A model generated the notes under the pieces. The model worked only from the letters and a program-made list of their open reading frames with translations, did no database searches and was not told where the DNA came from. A program made the position numbers and the translations under genes. A stretch of 64,000 bases of DNA from the NCBI GenBank assembly GCA_016711505.1, contig JADJSV010000001.1:744001-808000 (forward strand), written 5' to 3'. The DNA is from Bacteroidota bacterium. Its GTDB lineage: Bacteria; Bacteroidota; Bacteroidia; AKYH767-A; 2013-40CM-41-45. This document shows, piece by piece, positions 1-7,475 of this stretch; positions within the stretch are counted from its first letter, which is position 1; each line of letters opens with the position of its first letter.

Positions 1-69
1 GCTACTTATCATTTTGCTTGGTGGATTGCTGGCATTTCTTTCTTGAAATTTGTAAGTAGTGAGTGGTAA
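1..69 (+). CDS. possible C-terminal tail of an upstream gene (partial)
   Basis: Frame 1 is open from the window edge to a TAA at 67-69 and encodes about 22 residues, rich in aromatic and hydrophobic residues (ending WIAGISFLKFVSSEW). It could be the end of a membrane protein gene that begins before the window. The last codons overlap a dispersed intergenic repeat, so this may equally be a chance open frame. Confidence 0.2.
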   Translation, partial: ATYHFAWWIAGISFLKFVSSEW

Positions 70-86
70 GTGGTGAGTGGCACTAC
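51..86 (-). repeat. copy of dispersed ACTACTTAC/ACTCAC repeat
   Basis: Read on the minus strand this segment is a run of near-repeated ACTCACCACTTACC and ACTCACTACTTAC phrases. The same phrase family occurs on the plus strand at 2504-2545 and 62884-62925. The interval 87-187 between here and the peroxiredoxin promoter holds nothing else I can recognise. Confidence 0.4.
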
Positions 87-187
87 ATACTTTAAATTAT
101 AATGCAGTTCATCTAATTGATACTTACCAAAATAAATATTTCATCGTTCATTTTTTCTATTTTATGCTGTTTATCATTCTTTTTTGA

Positions 188-208
188 GGTACTGTTTCAG
201 TACCTTTG
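188..208 (+). promoter_or_regulatory. -7 promoter box overlapped by a perfect 7+3+7 inverted repeat
   Basis: GGTACTG (188-194), TTT, CAGTACC (198-204) is a perfect dyad. Its right arm overlaps TACCTTTG (201-208), which fits the Bacteroidota -7 consensus TAnnTTTG. No good -33 TTTG is seen at the usual 19-20 nt spacing; one TTTG at 183-186 is too close. A dyad over the -7 box of a peroxidase gene is a natural place for a redox repressor or activator, but the regulator is unknown. Confidence 0.5.
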
Positions 209-238
209 CAAAAAATCTGAATACAAATCACAAAAAAT

Positions 239-868
239 ATGTCATTAGTAGGAAAAAAAGCCCCATCATTTAAAGCCAAAGCGGTTGCTTTCGGCGATCA
301 ATTCATTAACGACTTTACGTTGGATTCTTATCTTGGAAAAAAAGATGTAATATTCTTTTTCTATCCAAAAGATTTCACTTTCGTTTGTCCAACAGAACTT
401 CATGCTTTCCAGGAAAAATTAGCTGAGTTCGAAAAAAGAAATGTAGCTGTTGTTGCATGTTCTACAGATACTGAACAATCACATTGGGGCTGGTTACAGG
501 TTCCGAAAAATCAAGGCGGTATTAAAGGTGTTACATATCCAATCGTTGCTGATACTACAAAAACAATTGCTATCAACTACGGTGTTCTTTCAGGAGAATA
601 CGAATATAACGACGAAGGACAACTTACTGCAACCGGTCCGATGATCGCTTTCCGCGGATTATTCCTCATCGACAAAACCGGAAAAGTTCGTCATGAGTTG
701 ATCAACGATCTGCCACTAGGAAGAAATGTCGACGAAGCATTACGTATGGTCGATGCCCTGCAATTCTTCGAAGAAAACGGCGAAGTCTGTCCTGCAAACT
801 GGACCAAAGGACACGAGGGTATGAAAGAGTCGCATGATGGAGTTGCCGCGTACCTATCTAAAAACTAA
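239..868 (+). CDS. 2-Cys peroxiredoxin (AhpC/Prx family)
   Basis: Thiol peroxidase that reduces hydrogen peroxide and organic hydroperoxides in the cytoplasm. The 209-residue product has the thioredoxin-like fold core with the peroxidatic Cys50 in FTFVCPTE and the resolving Cys184 in GEVCPANW, so it is a typical 2-Cys enzyme of the AhpC/Prx1 group. Length is normal for the family. It is monocistronic: the next gene is convergent (mazG), separated by a repeat array. The -7 box and dyad at 188-208 suggest regulated transcription. No AhpF partner is nearby; the reductant is probably thioredoxin or an AhpF encoded elsewhere. Confidence 0.95.
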   Translation: MSLVGKKAPSFKAKAVAFGDQFINDFTLDSYLGKKDVIFFFYPKDFTFVCPTELHAFQEKLAEFEKRNVAVVACSTDTEQSHWGWLQVPKNQGGIKGVTYPIVADTTKTIAINYGVLSGEYEYNDEGQLTATGPMIAFRGLFLIDKTGKVRHELINDLPLGRNVDEALRMVDALQFFEENGEVCPANWTKGHEGMKESHDGVAAYLSKN

Positions 869-1079
869 AACTGCGTTGAAAGAAATGAAATGAAATGAAG
901 TGAAATAAATGAAGTAGAATGAAGAGAAATGAAGTGAAATACCTCCCGACCTCTTTCATTTCACTTCTTTTCACTTCTTTTCACTTCTTTTCACTTCATT
1001 TCACTTCATTTCACTTCATTTCACTTCATTATACTTCATTATACTTCATTATACTTCATTTCACTTCATTTTCTAAGTT
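869..1079. repeat. 10-bp repeat array in inverted orientation between convergent genes (array A)
   Basis: The spacer between the peroxiredoxin stop (868) and the mazG stop (1080-1082) is almost wholly repeat. The left arm (about 885-940) is degenerate AATGAAGTGA units on the plus strand. The right arm (961-1070) is eleven in-register units of TCACTTCATT or variants (TCACTTCTTT, ATACTTCATT). The centre is a short CCTCCCGACCTC segment. The arms are reverse complements, so both convergent transcripts carry the same GA-rich sense repeat after the stop codon and read-through RNA could fold into a long hairpin. Related arrays lie at 59964-60177 and 63737-63828. Confidence 0.9.
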
Positions 1080-1844
1080 TCATTTCTTTTTGGCTTCATT
1101 CCAGTACACATCCATTTCCTCAAGTGTCATATCACTGAGGCTTTTTCCGTTTTTCTTTGCGGCTTCTTCTAAATATTGAAAACGGTAGATGAATTTTTTA
1201 TTTGTTCTTTCTAACGCTTCATCGGGATTGATGTTTTTAAAACGACCGAAGTTGATCAGACTGAATAACAGATCACCGAATTCTTCTTCCATGTGTTTCT
1301 GATCACCGGCATCAGCAGCTTGTTTAAATTCGCCTAACTCCTCTTCTACTTTTTCCCAAACCTGATGTGGTTCGTCCCAGTCGAACCCTACTCCTCTTGC
1401 TTTTTCCTGAATACGCATAGCTTTGACCATTGCCGGAAGTGAACGTGGTACTCCTGAGAGAACAGATTTATTTCCTTCTTTCAGTTTCAATTGCTCCCAG
1501 TTGCGTTTTACATCTTCTTCATTCTCCACTTTCACATCGCCATAAATATGCGGATGACGATAGATCAGTTTCTCGCATTGTGCATTGATCACTTCTGCTA
1601 TATCAAACACTTTCTGTTCTTCAGCGATCTTTGCATAAAATACAAGATGCAGCATCAGGTCACCAAGTTCTTTCTTGATGGATTGCATATCGTTTTCAAT
1701 GATTGAATCCGCTAACTCATAGGTCTCTTCAATCGTCAAATGGCGCAAACTATCTATTGTCTGTTTCATGTCCCATGGACACTTCGCTCTCAACTCATCC
1801 ATAATCGTTGACAATCTTTCAAACGCTGCTGCTCTATCTGTCAT
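1080..1844 (-). CDS. mazG: nucleoside triphosphate pyrophosphohydrolase MazG
   Basis: All-alpha NTP pyrophosphatase that hydrolyses (d)NTPs to the monophosphate and PPi, a house-cleaning role. The 254-residue product has two tandem MazG modules: the first with the metal-binding EExxE...ExxD pattern (IEETYELADS followed by KKELGDLM), the second with EEELGEFK followed by EEEFGDLL. The N-terminal CPWDMKQTIDSL segment is typical of full-length MazG. The stop codon lies inside the flanking repeat phrase TTTCATTTC, so the repeat array abuts the gene with no spacer. Confidence 0.95.
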   Translation of the reverse strand: MTDRAAAFERLSTIMDELRAKCPWDMKQTIDSLRHLTIEETYELADSIIENDMQSIKKELGDLMLHLVFYAKIAEEQKVFDIAEVINAQCEKLIYRHPHIYGDVKVENEEDVKRNWEQLKLKEGNKSVLSGVPRSLPAMVKAMRIQEKARGVGFDWDEPHQVWEKVEEELGEFKQAADAGDQKHMEEEFGDLLFSLINFGRFKNINPDEALERTNKKFIYRFQYLEEAAKKNGKSLSDMTLEEMDVYWNEAKKK

Positions 1845-1921
1845 ATTCTTATTTTAGTGTATCAAAAATGCATATTTAATTTCGCATTTGCTGCAACAAA
1901 ACAACCTGCTTCTTGTTATTA

Positions 1922-2401
1922 ATGAACGAACTAATCAACATGAGTGTTAAAAACCTTGAATTCAAACATCACCTCCCGATCGACATTAAAACCGCGTGGA
2001 CTTTCTTCAGCGATCCGGCAAATCTTTCAAAGATCACTCCGCCGGAAATGAATTTTATCATTCATACCGACACGAAAAATAAACCTACCTACGCCGGACA
2101 AATGATCGTTTACACTGTCTCTCCGGTATTCAATATTCCTATGAAATGGGTCACCGAGATCACTCATGTCCATGAACCACATTTCTTCGTCGACGAACAA
2201 AGAAAAGGTCCCTACAAAATGTGGCATCATCAACATCACTTCAAAGAAGTCGATGGTGGCGTAGAGATGACAGATATTTTACATTACGAAATTCCTTTCG
2301 GCTTTATCGGAAATTTTCTGAATACACTTTTCATCGAAAAAAAAATAAAAGCAATTTTTGAATTCAGAACAACCGCTTTAGAAAAACTTTTAGGAAAATA
2401 A
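1922..2401 (+). CDS. SRPBCC (START-like) ligand-binding protein
   Basis: Small soluble protein of the SRPBCC/polyketide cyclase-like superfamily, which forms a hydrophobic ligand cavity; the ligand is unknown. The pattern HHLPIDIKTAWTFFSDPANL followed by ITPPEMNF, and the later PFGFIG and FRTTALEKLL segments, match the family of about 150-160 residues often labelled cell division inhibitor-like in Bacteroidota. The frame can start at TTG 1913, ATG 1922 or ATG 1940. Homologues usually begin a few residues before the LEFKHHL strand, so 1940 (MSVKN) is also credible. It is divergent from mazG and convergent with apaG. Confidence 0.8.
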   Translation: MNELINMSVKNLEFKHHLPIDIKTAWTFFSDPANLSKITPPEMNFIIHTDTKNKPTYAGQMIVYTVSPVFNIPMKWVTEITHVHEPHFFVDEQRKGPYKMWHHQHHFKEVDGGVEMTDILHYEIPFGFIGNFLNTLFIEKKIKAIFEFRTTALEKLLGK

Positions 2402-2503
2402 TAGGTAATCGTTTATAAAGAAAGGTACAAAACAAAAAAAGTGACAACCAATAGTCATCACTCTTAATTTATATCTCTATGAAATGAGAAAGAGTTTGTG
2501 ATA

Positions 2504-2545
2504 GTAACCTGTGCTAATCACTACTTACTACTCACTACTCACAAT
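2504..2545 (+). repeat. dispersed CCTGTGCTAAT-ACTACTTAC repeat
   Basis: This segment, ending just before the apaG stop, reads CCTGTGCTAATC followed by ACTACTTACTACTCACTAC. The order, CCTGTGCTAAT then alternating ACTACTTAC/ACTCAC phrases, is repeated at 62884-62925 and more loosely on the minus strand at 51-86. An imperfect hairpin (ATCACTCTT at 2457-2465 with AAGAG and TGAT at 2490-2502) lies just upstream and may help terminate the convergent transcripts. Confidence 0.6.
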
Positions 2546-2548
2546 ATT

Positions 2549-2935
2549 TTAATTCAACTTATAAGGTACCACCAGCTGAAACTCCGGTATCCTCACATAA
2601 AACTGTTTACTGTCGATCAGTCTTTCCATCAGATAACTTCCATACATTTTTCCGATCTCTGAATCCAGATTACATCCTGAAATATATTGATATGCTTCAC
2701 CGGTTCCGATGATTGGTTTTTCACCGATCACTCCTTCACCTTCTACCTGACGATTTGTTGCATTTGAATCGATGATGAACCAGTTGCGTCGACAAAGTCG
2801 TATGGAGTATTCACTGTTATTAGTGATTGTTATTCTGTATGCAAAAATGTGTTGACTTTGATCGGCATTACTTTGATCCGGTCTGTAGTATACTTCTACA
2901 CTTACTTTAACGCCTGATGTTACCTGAGTAATCAT
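2549..2935 (-). CDS. apaG: ApaG domain protein
   Basis: Single-domain ApaG protein with an immunoglobulin-like beta fold, 128 residues, the usual length. Family hallmarks visible are YRITITNNSEYSIRLCRRNW, the GEGVIGEKPIIGTGEAYQY turn and the SGCNLDSEIGKMYGSYLM segment. ApaG has been linked genetically to Co2+/Mg2+ tolerance and the fold is shared with F-box-associated domains, but no biochemical activity is settled. The gene is monocistronic with its own -7 box at 2955-2962. Confidence 0.93.
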   Translation of the reverse strand: MITQVTSGVKVSVEVYYRPDQSNADQSQHIFAYRITITNNSEYSIRLCRRNWFIIDSNATNRQVEGEGVIGEKPIIGTGEAYQYISGCNLDSEIGKMYGSYLMERLIDSKQFYVRIPEFQLVVPYKLN

Positions 2936-2954
2936 ATATCCTTGAATTATGAAT

Positions 2955-2962
2955 CAAATATA
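2955..2962 (-). promoter_or_regulatory. -7 box of apaG
   Basis: On the minus strand the sequence reads TATATTTG, a match to TAnnTTTG, 19 nt before the apaG ATG. No -33 TTTG at the expected spacing is obvious. Confidence 0.45.
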
Positions 2963-3229
2963 TAAAACGTAAAAAATTAAACGTAAGATTTTTGACAAAC
3001 TATCGGATTTGGGAGGTAAATCGATGTTAATTGACGAGGAGATGGACCGGGATTTTAAAAATTTTAAGGATTTGATTTTGGGGTGGGGGAAGATTTGGTT
3101 TAATTGGAAAAAAAAACCCCAGAAGGTCATTTGTGACCTGAAAAAAACCAGATATTGCCGGATTACCGGGATTTTAAAGATGAAGATTTCAGAATTGATT
3201 AGTCAAGGAAATCTTAAAAGGAAAATGAA
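2963..3229. other. intergenic stretch without a convincing gene
   Basis: It contains a 75-codon plus-strand open frame (3009-3233) whose translation is a run of Lys, Asn and Trp with no recognisable family, and G-rich and A-rich tracts. A six-base-pair hairpin AGGTCA-TTTG-TGACCT sits at 3124-3139 between A-runs. I see no promoter consensus and regard the frame as chance. Confidence 0.4.
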
Positions 3230-3436
3230 TTAAATAAAATAAAAAACAAAAAATACGACGACAGAAACAAAAATCAATAACTCGATAAACGCTGCGAATC
3301 TGGTGTTTCTCAACGTTCGTCGGTTCGATTTTTTACGGCTGAGGTAGACCTCAAGTGTATTGTGCGCAGTGACCATTAATAGTGCAATATAAAAAACTAT
3401 TCCATTGCGGTCAACTGTTCGAAGACCTCTTCCCAC
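3230..3436 (-). CDS. small hydrophobic protein overlapping the ABC-F 3' end
   Basis: A 68-codon frame begins inside the last codons of the ABC-F gene and continues past its stop. The translation has a hydrophobic segment (GIVFYIALLMV), a basic loop (SRKKSNRRTLRNTRF) and a strongly hydrophobic C-terminus (LLIFVSVVVFFVFYF), like a membrane hairpin. An internal ATG at 3376 would give a 48-residue single-pass version starting after the ABC-F stop at 3397. The charge pattern looks selected rather than random, and the position suggests co-transcription with the ABC-F gene. Function unknown. Confidence 0.4.
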   Translation of the reverse strand: MGRGLRTVDRNGIVFYIALLMVTAHNTLEVYLSRKKSNRRTLRNTRFAAFIELLIFVSVVVFFVFYFI

Positions 3437-5322
3437 TCTTTCGTGATTTCTTTCAGGATTGTTTCGTGATGATTGAAATTTTCCATCGCTTTCTGGAATT
3501 TATCGGCATTTTGGTAGATTTCAGGGTCTCCGAGGTGCTTTTCCAGGTCTTCTTTCGTTTTTTTAGCCTTTTGAAGATTTTCTTCTAAAGTCTTAAAACG
3601 GGTATCTAACTTCTTTTTTAACTTCTTCTGGTCGTCACTTTGCTCGACTTTCTGCTCAGCTTTCTTCTTTTCTTTCTCTTTCTTTACTGTGTCAGATTTG
3701 GTCTTATCAATTGCTTTCTGCTCTTTTTGACGTTGCTCTGCCCAGTATTCATATTCATCATAAGGCCCCAGATATTCTTTTACTTCCTGATTCTCTATCC
3801 ACCAGATCTTATTTGCAACCTGCGACAAAAAGAACCGGTCATGAGATACAATAATAAATGAACCTTCATATTCTGCAAGTACCTGAATTAATATTCCGAC
3901 CGATTGCATGTCAAGGTGATTCGTTGGCTCATCGAGAATTAAAAAATTCGCTTTACTCAACATCGTCTTCGCCAAAGCAACGCGTGACTTCTCGCCTCCT
4001 GATAATACTTTGATCTTTTTAAATACTTCATCACCTGAAAATAAAAATGCTCCAAGAATAGAGCGAAGCTCTACATCTTTTTTTGTCGGTGCAAACTCTG
4101 CTAATTCCGTGATCAGATCATTATTCAGATTCAAACTTTCAAGCTGATGCTGAGCGAAAAAAGATGTCACAACATTATGTGTCGGTTCATGTTTTCCAAC
4201 AAAAGGTTCCGAACCGAAGATCATTCGCAACAACGTCGACTTACCTCTACCGTTTGCACCGATCAATGCGATCTTATCGCCTCGGAGTATTTTCGTTTCT
4301 GTATTGTGTAAAATTTTCAGATCGCCATAACTCTTGTCCTTGATATGCAAATGAGAAATTATTTTTCCCGGTTGCTTATCCATTTCAAAACGAACATTGA
4401 TCTCTCCTCCTGCTGAATCTACATCATCAATACGCTCCATTCTGTCGAGCATCTTGATCCGCGACTGAGCCATTTTTGCTTTCGATGCTTTTGCACGAAA
4501 ACGATCTATCAGCTTTTCCTGCTCTTTAATATATTTCTCCTGATTCTTGAATTGTGAACGCTGTAACTCCTCACGCTCACTTTTCTCTTCCAGATAGAAG
4601 GAATAATTACCATTATACAGAGTGATCTTCTGTGAAGAGATCTCTGCAATTTTATTTACAACCTTGTCAAGAAAATATCTATCGTGAGAAACAATGACAA
4701 CTGTGCCTGAATAATCTTTCAAATAACCTTCGATCCATAAGATAGATGGAAGATCCAGGTGATTCGTTGGCTCATCTAATAATAACAGATCAGGTTGTTG
4801 CAACATCATCTGCGCTAACATTACCCGCATTCTCCAGCCTCCGGAAAATGTATCCAATGGTCTGGTCAATTCTGCAGTTGAAAATCCTAATCCTTCTAAC
4901 AGATCTTCTGCTCTAGGACGTAAATTATAACCGTCTGCCGCTTCAAAAGCAACTTGCTTATCATGTAAGGCATGCAAAACCTCATCGCTGTGATCCGTTT
5001 CCAACTTAACCAGTAATTCATTGATCTCTTTCTCCAGTTTCAAAGTTGAGGCAAAAGCCTGCATAGCTACTTCAAGGATCGTTTCACCGCTTGAATAACT
5101 GAGAAGATCCTGGTTCAGGAATCCAATTGACAAGTTGCGGATCTTGCTGATCTCGCCACTTTCCAAAGCATATTCGCCATTGATGATCCTTAAAAGCGTG
5201 GACTTTCCGGTACCGTTTAATCCGACTAAACCAATTTTTTCACCCGGATTGATCTGCCAGGTGGCATCTTTATACAAATAACGACTACCAAATTCGAAAG
5301 AAATATTATTTAAGCTAAGCAT
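3397..5322 (-). CDS. ABC-F family ATPase (Uup/EttA-like)
   Basis: Cytosolic twin-ATPase of the ABC-F type, which acts on ribosomes rather than as a transporter; there are no membrane segments. Two nucleotide-binding domains are visible: Walker A GLNGTGKS and GANGRGKS, signatures FSGGWRMR and LSGGEKSR, and Walker B plus DEPTNHLD in each. The interdomain linker is basic and coiled. The C-terminal 120 residues are a Lys/Glu-rich coiled coil with the ABC-F C-terminal domain, as in Uup. The frame extends 16 codons further upstream, but homologues start at MLSLNNISFEFG, so I place the start at 5322 (641 aa). Confidence 0.93.
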   Translation of the reverse strand: MLSLNNISFEFGSRYLYKDATWQINPGEKIGLVGLNGTGKSTLLRIINGEYALESGEISKIRNLSIGFLNQDLLSYSSGETILEVAMQAFASTLKLEKEINELLVKLETDHSDEVLHALHDKQVAFEAADGYNLRPRAEDLLEGLGFSTAELTRPLDTFSGGWRMRVMLAQMMLQQPDLLLLDEPTNHLDLPSILWIEGYLKDYSGTVVIVSHDRYFLDKVVNKIAEISSQKITLYNGNYSFYLEEKSEREELQRSQFKNQEKYIKEQEKLIDRFRAKASKAKMAQSRIKMLDRMERIDDVDSAGGEINVRFEMDKQPGKIISHLHIKDKSYGDLKILHNTETKILRGDKIALIGANGRGKSTLLRMIFGSEPFVGKHEPTHNVVTSFFAQHQLESLNLNNDLITELAEFAPTKKDVELRSILGAFLFSGDEVFKKIKVLSGGEKSRVALAKTMLSKANFLILDEPTNHLDMQSVGILIQVLAEYEGSFIIVSHDRFFLSQVANKIWWIENQEVKEYLGPYDEYEYWAEQRQKEQKAIDKTKSDTVKKEKEKKKAEQKVEQSDDQKKLKKKLDTRFKTLEENLQKAKKTKEDLEKHLGDPEIYQNADKFQKAMENFNHHETILKEITKEWEEVFEQLTAME

Positions 5323-5438
5323 GGCGCGAAAGTCGGAATTTTCAGTCAAATGAGCGTTATCAATTCCCACATTTCAAATAAATATTATATTGCACGAATT
5401 CTTAAAAAACGATTGAAAAGCCACAAAAAACAAAATTT

Positions 5439-6302
5439 ATGAACAAAAAGTATCTATTATTCATCTTAGCATGTATGTTCTCTTCTGCGTATGGACAAAC
5501 TGCCGAGAAAGACACCAGCTGGAAATCAGGTGGTTTTATCGGAATTAACTTCACACAAGTTAATTTATCGCAATGGTCTGCCGGGGGCGAAAACTCTTTG
5601 AGTCTTGCTGCCAGCGCCAGCCTCTTCTCTAATTATCTTAAAGGCAAAAACGACTGGCAAAACTCACTTGACCTTGGTTATGCGATTCTAAAATCCGGAC
5701 AGGATGGAGTTCGTAAAAGTGATGACAAAATTGACTTCACTTCTAAATATGGCCGGAAGTTCAGCGACAAATGGTTGTATTCAGCATTGGTCAATTTTAA
5801 AAGTCAGTTTAGTAATGGTTACGCATATCCTGATGACAGCACCGTTGTTTCAAAATTGATGTCACCCGGTTATCTGACAACTGCAATTGGTTTCACTTAT
5901 AAACCGGTCGATTATTTTGAAGTCTTCATTTCTCCTACTACCGGCAAGTTTACTTTTGTGACTGACCAGACTTTGTCAAACCTGGGCGCATATGGAGTAG
6001 ATTCAGGTAAAACAGTTCGTTCTGAATTCGGAGCTTACTTAAATATGAAATTCAAGAAAGATATCATGGAAAACATCACACTGACTTCAAAGCTTGAATT
6101 GTTCAACAACTATACAGACAAAGATAAAAACAATGCTAAAAAGATCGATGTGAATTTCGAGAATCAGATCAACATGAAGGTCAACAAATATTTCACTGCT
6201 TCTATTCTGCTTGTTGTTGTTTATGATGCAAACGTTATCGAAAGAACTCAGTTCAAAGAATTGATCGGTGTTGGATTTGGTTATAAATTCGGAAAAAGCT
6301 AA
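5439..6302 (+). CDS. DUF3078 outer-membrane protein
   Basis: Secreted protein of 287 residues with a signal peptide (KYLLFILACMFSSAYG, cleavage likely before QTAEKD) and the DUF3078 core: WKSGGFIGINFTQVNLSQW, then WSAGGENSLS and WQNSLDLGYAI. The rest is alternating amphipathic strands ending in GVGFGYKFGKS, as expected for a small outer-membrane beta-barrel. The family is essentially limited to Bacteroidota and has no assigned function. It lies 9 nt upstream of the fluoride channel gene, so the two are probably co-transcribed. Confidence 0.85.
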   Translation: MNKKYLLFILACMFSSAYGQTAEKDTSWKSGGFIGINFTQVNLSQWSAGGENSLSLAASASLFSNYLKGKNDWQNSLDLGYAILKSGQDGVRKSDDKIDFTSKYGRKFSDKWLYSALVNFKSQFSNGYAYPDDSTVVSKLMSPGYLTTAIGFTYKPVDYFEVFISPTTGKFTFVTDQTLSNLGAYGVDSGKTVRSEFGAYLNMKFKKDIMENITLTSKLELFNNYTDKDKNNAKKIDVNFENQINMKVNKYFTASILLVVVYDANVIERTQFKELIGVGFGYKFGKS

Positions 6303-6311
6303 TACACAAAT

Positions 6312-6695
6312 TTGAAATACTTATATCTTATTGCAGGCGGTTCAATTGGAACTCTCCTCAGATTTTTAACTTCCTCATGGATGCTCGAAGCCTTTCCGAC
6401 TTCGAAGTTTCCATGGGGAACTTTTTTTATTAACTTATCCGGCTCACTTGTGATAGGAATTCTTGCAGGATTAAATCAAACAAGTGAACTAAACATCAAT
6501 CTTCGTCTTTTCCTTTTTGCAGGATTACTTGGAGGCTTTACAACCTACTCCGGATATGCACTTGAAACTTTTAGTCTTATAAAATCAAACAACCTGACTC
6601 TTGCACTCGCTTATATCCTATCTACTACACTGCTGGGTGTTTTGCTTGCAGCAGCAGGATTCTGGATGAGTTCATCAATTTCTACTTTAAAATAA
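6312..6695 (+). CDS. crcB: fluoride ion channel CrcB/FluC
   Basis: Small dual-topology membrane protein that exports fluoride passively. The 127 residues carry four hydrophobic helices and the family motifs GGSIGTLLRF, PWGTFFINLSGSL and GGFTTYSGYALETF. The start is a TTG at 6312, only 9 nt after the DUF3078 stop; no ATG is suitably placed. No fluoride riboswitch motif is visible upstream, so expression probably follows the upstream gene. A single copy is sufficient because the channel is a homodimer. Confidence 0.92.
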   Translation: MKYLYLIAGGSIGTLLRFLTSSWMLEAFPTSKFPWGTFFINLSGSLVIGILAGLNQTSELNINLRLFLFAGLLGGFTTYSGYALETFSLIKSNNLTLALAYILSTTLLGVLLAAAGFWMSSSISTLK

Positions 6696-7030
6696 TTGTT
6701 GATTTTTCTCTTGTAAAAAAATAAACACTTTTGAATGTTTGAAAAATAAAACACTAGGTCCACTAAAATTTGTCACAAGAGCACTTATGAAAAAATGCAT
6801 CACTTGTGTTCTTGTGCTAAAAACTTAGTGATCTAAGTGTTAAAAAAAAACATCCATATTATATTGAATTATCATCTCATTTTCTCTTCATAAAACTTTT
6901 CAAAATCCTCAGGTTTATAGCAGTATCATCGTTTTTAAAATTTGATTTAACGATCCTTAACATCAGACTTTCATCTTCACATCATTCTTCCACGAGTAAA
7001 CTTGTATCGTTAATTCTAAACAAAAAAATT
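6696..7030. other. 335-bp spacer with inverted repeats
   Basis: No gene is seen. It holds an 11-bp inverted repeat with one mismatch, CACAAGAGCAC (6774-6784) and GTGTTCTTGTG (6806-6816), followed by ACTTAG-TGAT-CTAAGT. These phrases (CTTGTG, CTTAGTGATCTAAGTG) look like degenerate intergenic filler repeats. The AT-rich remainder up to 7030 should contain the promoter of the next gene, but no clean TAnnTTTG is present. Confidence 0.5.
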
Positions 7031-7366
7031 ATGAAAAAGATTCTTTCATTAGCGATTGCAACTATGTTTGCATTTGCAGCTTCGGCACAAAACTCATCTG
7101 CCGGAAATCCTCAGAGTGAAAATCACAAATCAGAGAAAGCATCTGCAGTAAAGATGTCGACTCCGGACAAGAAAGAAGAAGCAAAGAAAAATGATGTTCA
7201 GGTAAGCACAACGAAAGTTCATCAGGCACACCCGGTGAAAACCGAAATCGGTACTAAATCTCATAAAGATCAGGTAAAACGCAAACAGGCTGCAAAATCG
7301 AGTCGATTGACAATGCAACCTTCAGCAGATTCTAAAACTGAAAAGGCAACCCCCAAAGTGAAGTGA
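7031..7366 (+). CDS. small secreted Lys/Ser-rich protein
   Basis: A 111-residue protein with a clear signal peptide (KKILSLAIATMFAFAASAQ, cleavage after AQ) and a mature part of about 90 residues made of Lys, Ser, Ala, Thr, Gln and Glu with no aromatic residues. It should be disordered and strongly charged. No family recognised. It is a separate unit, with a strong hairpin terminator immediately downstream. Possible roles are periplasmic or cell-surface; the sequence alone does not say. Confidence 0.75.
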   Translation: MKKILSLAIATMFAFAASAQNSSAGNPQSENHKSEKASAVKMSTPDKKEEAKKNDVQVSTTKVHQAHPVKTEIGTKSHKDQVKRKQAAKSSRLTMQPSADSKTEKATPKVK

Positions 7367-7375
7367 GAGAGAATG

Positions 7376-7406
7376 AAAACTGCCGGTCAGCCGGCAGTTT
7401 TTTTTG
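7376..7406 (+). terminator. rho-independent terminator
   Basis: Perfect 11-bp stem AAAACTGCCGG / CCGGCAGTTTT (7376-7386 and 7391-7401) with loop TCAG, followed by a T run. It closes the small secreted protein gene. Confidence 0.93.
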
Positions 7407-7462
7407 TTCAAAAATAAACTACAACTGATAATTGTTAACGGAATATTTCAAACATGTAATCG

Positions 7463-7470
7463 TACTTTTA
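7463..7470 (+). promoter_or_regulatory. -7-like box close to a GTG start
   Basis: TACTTTTA resembles TAnnTTTG and ends 5 nt before the GTG at 7476 that begins a good signal peptide. The spacing would give a leaderless or nearly leaderless mRNA, as at several other genes in this window. Confidence 0.4.
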
Positions 7471-7475
7471 CATCC

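Noticed and set aside
869..1079. CRISPR array
   Set aside because: Units are contiguous 10-bp repeats without unique spacers, and no cas genes are in the window.
919..1179. 86-codon plus-strand open frame rich in Ser, Phe, His and Thr
   Set aside because: It is a translation of the 10-bp repeat array A and continues antisense into mazG; no independent gene evidence.
3009..3233. 75-codon plus-strand frame between apaG and the ABC-F gene
   Set aside because: Low-complexity Lys/Asn/Trp composition, no family resemblance and no promoter; kept only as intergenic description.
6302..6312. Fluoride riboswitch upstream of crcB
   Set aside because: Only 9 nt separate crcB from the previous gene and no riboswitch motif is visible.
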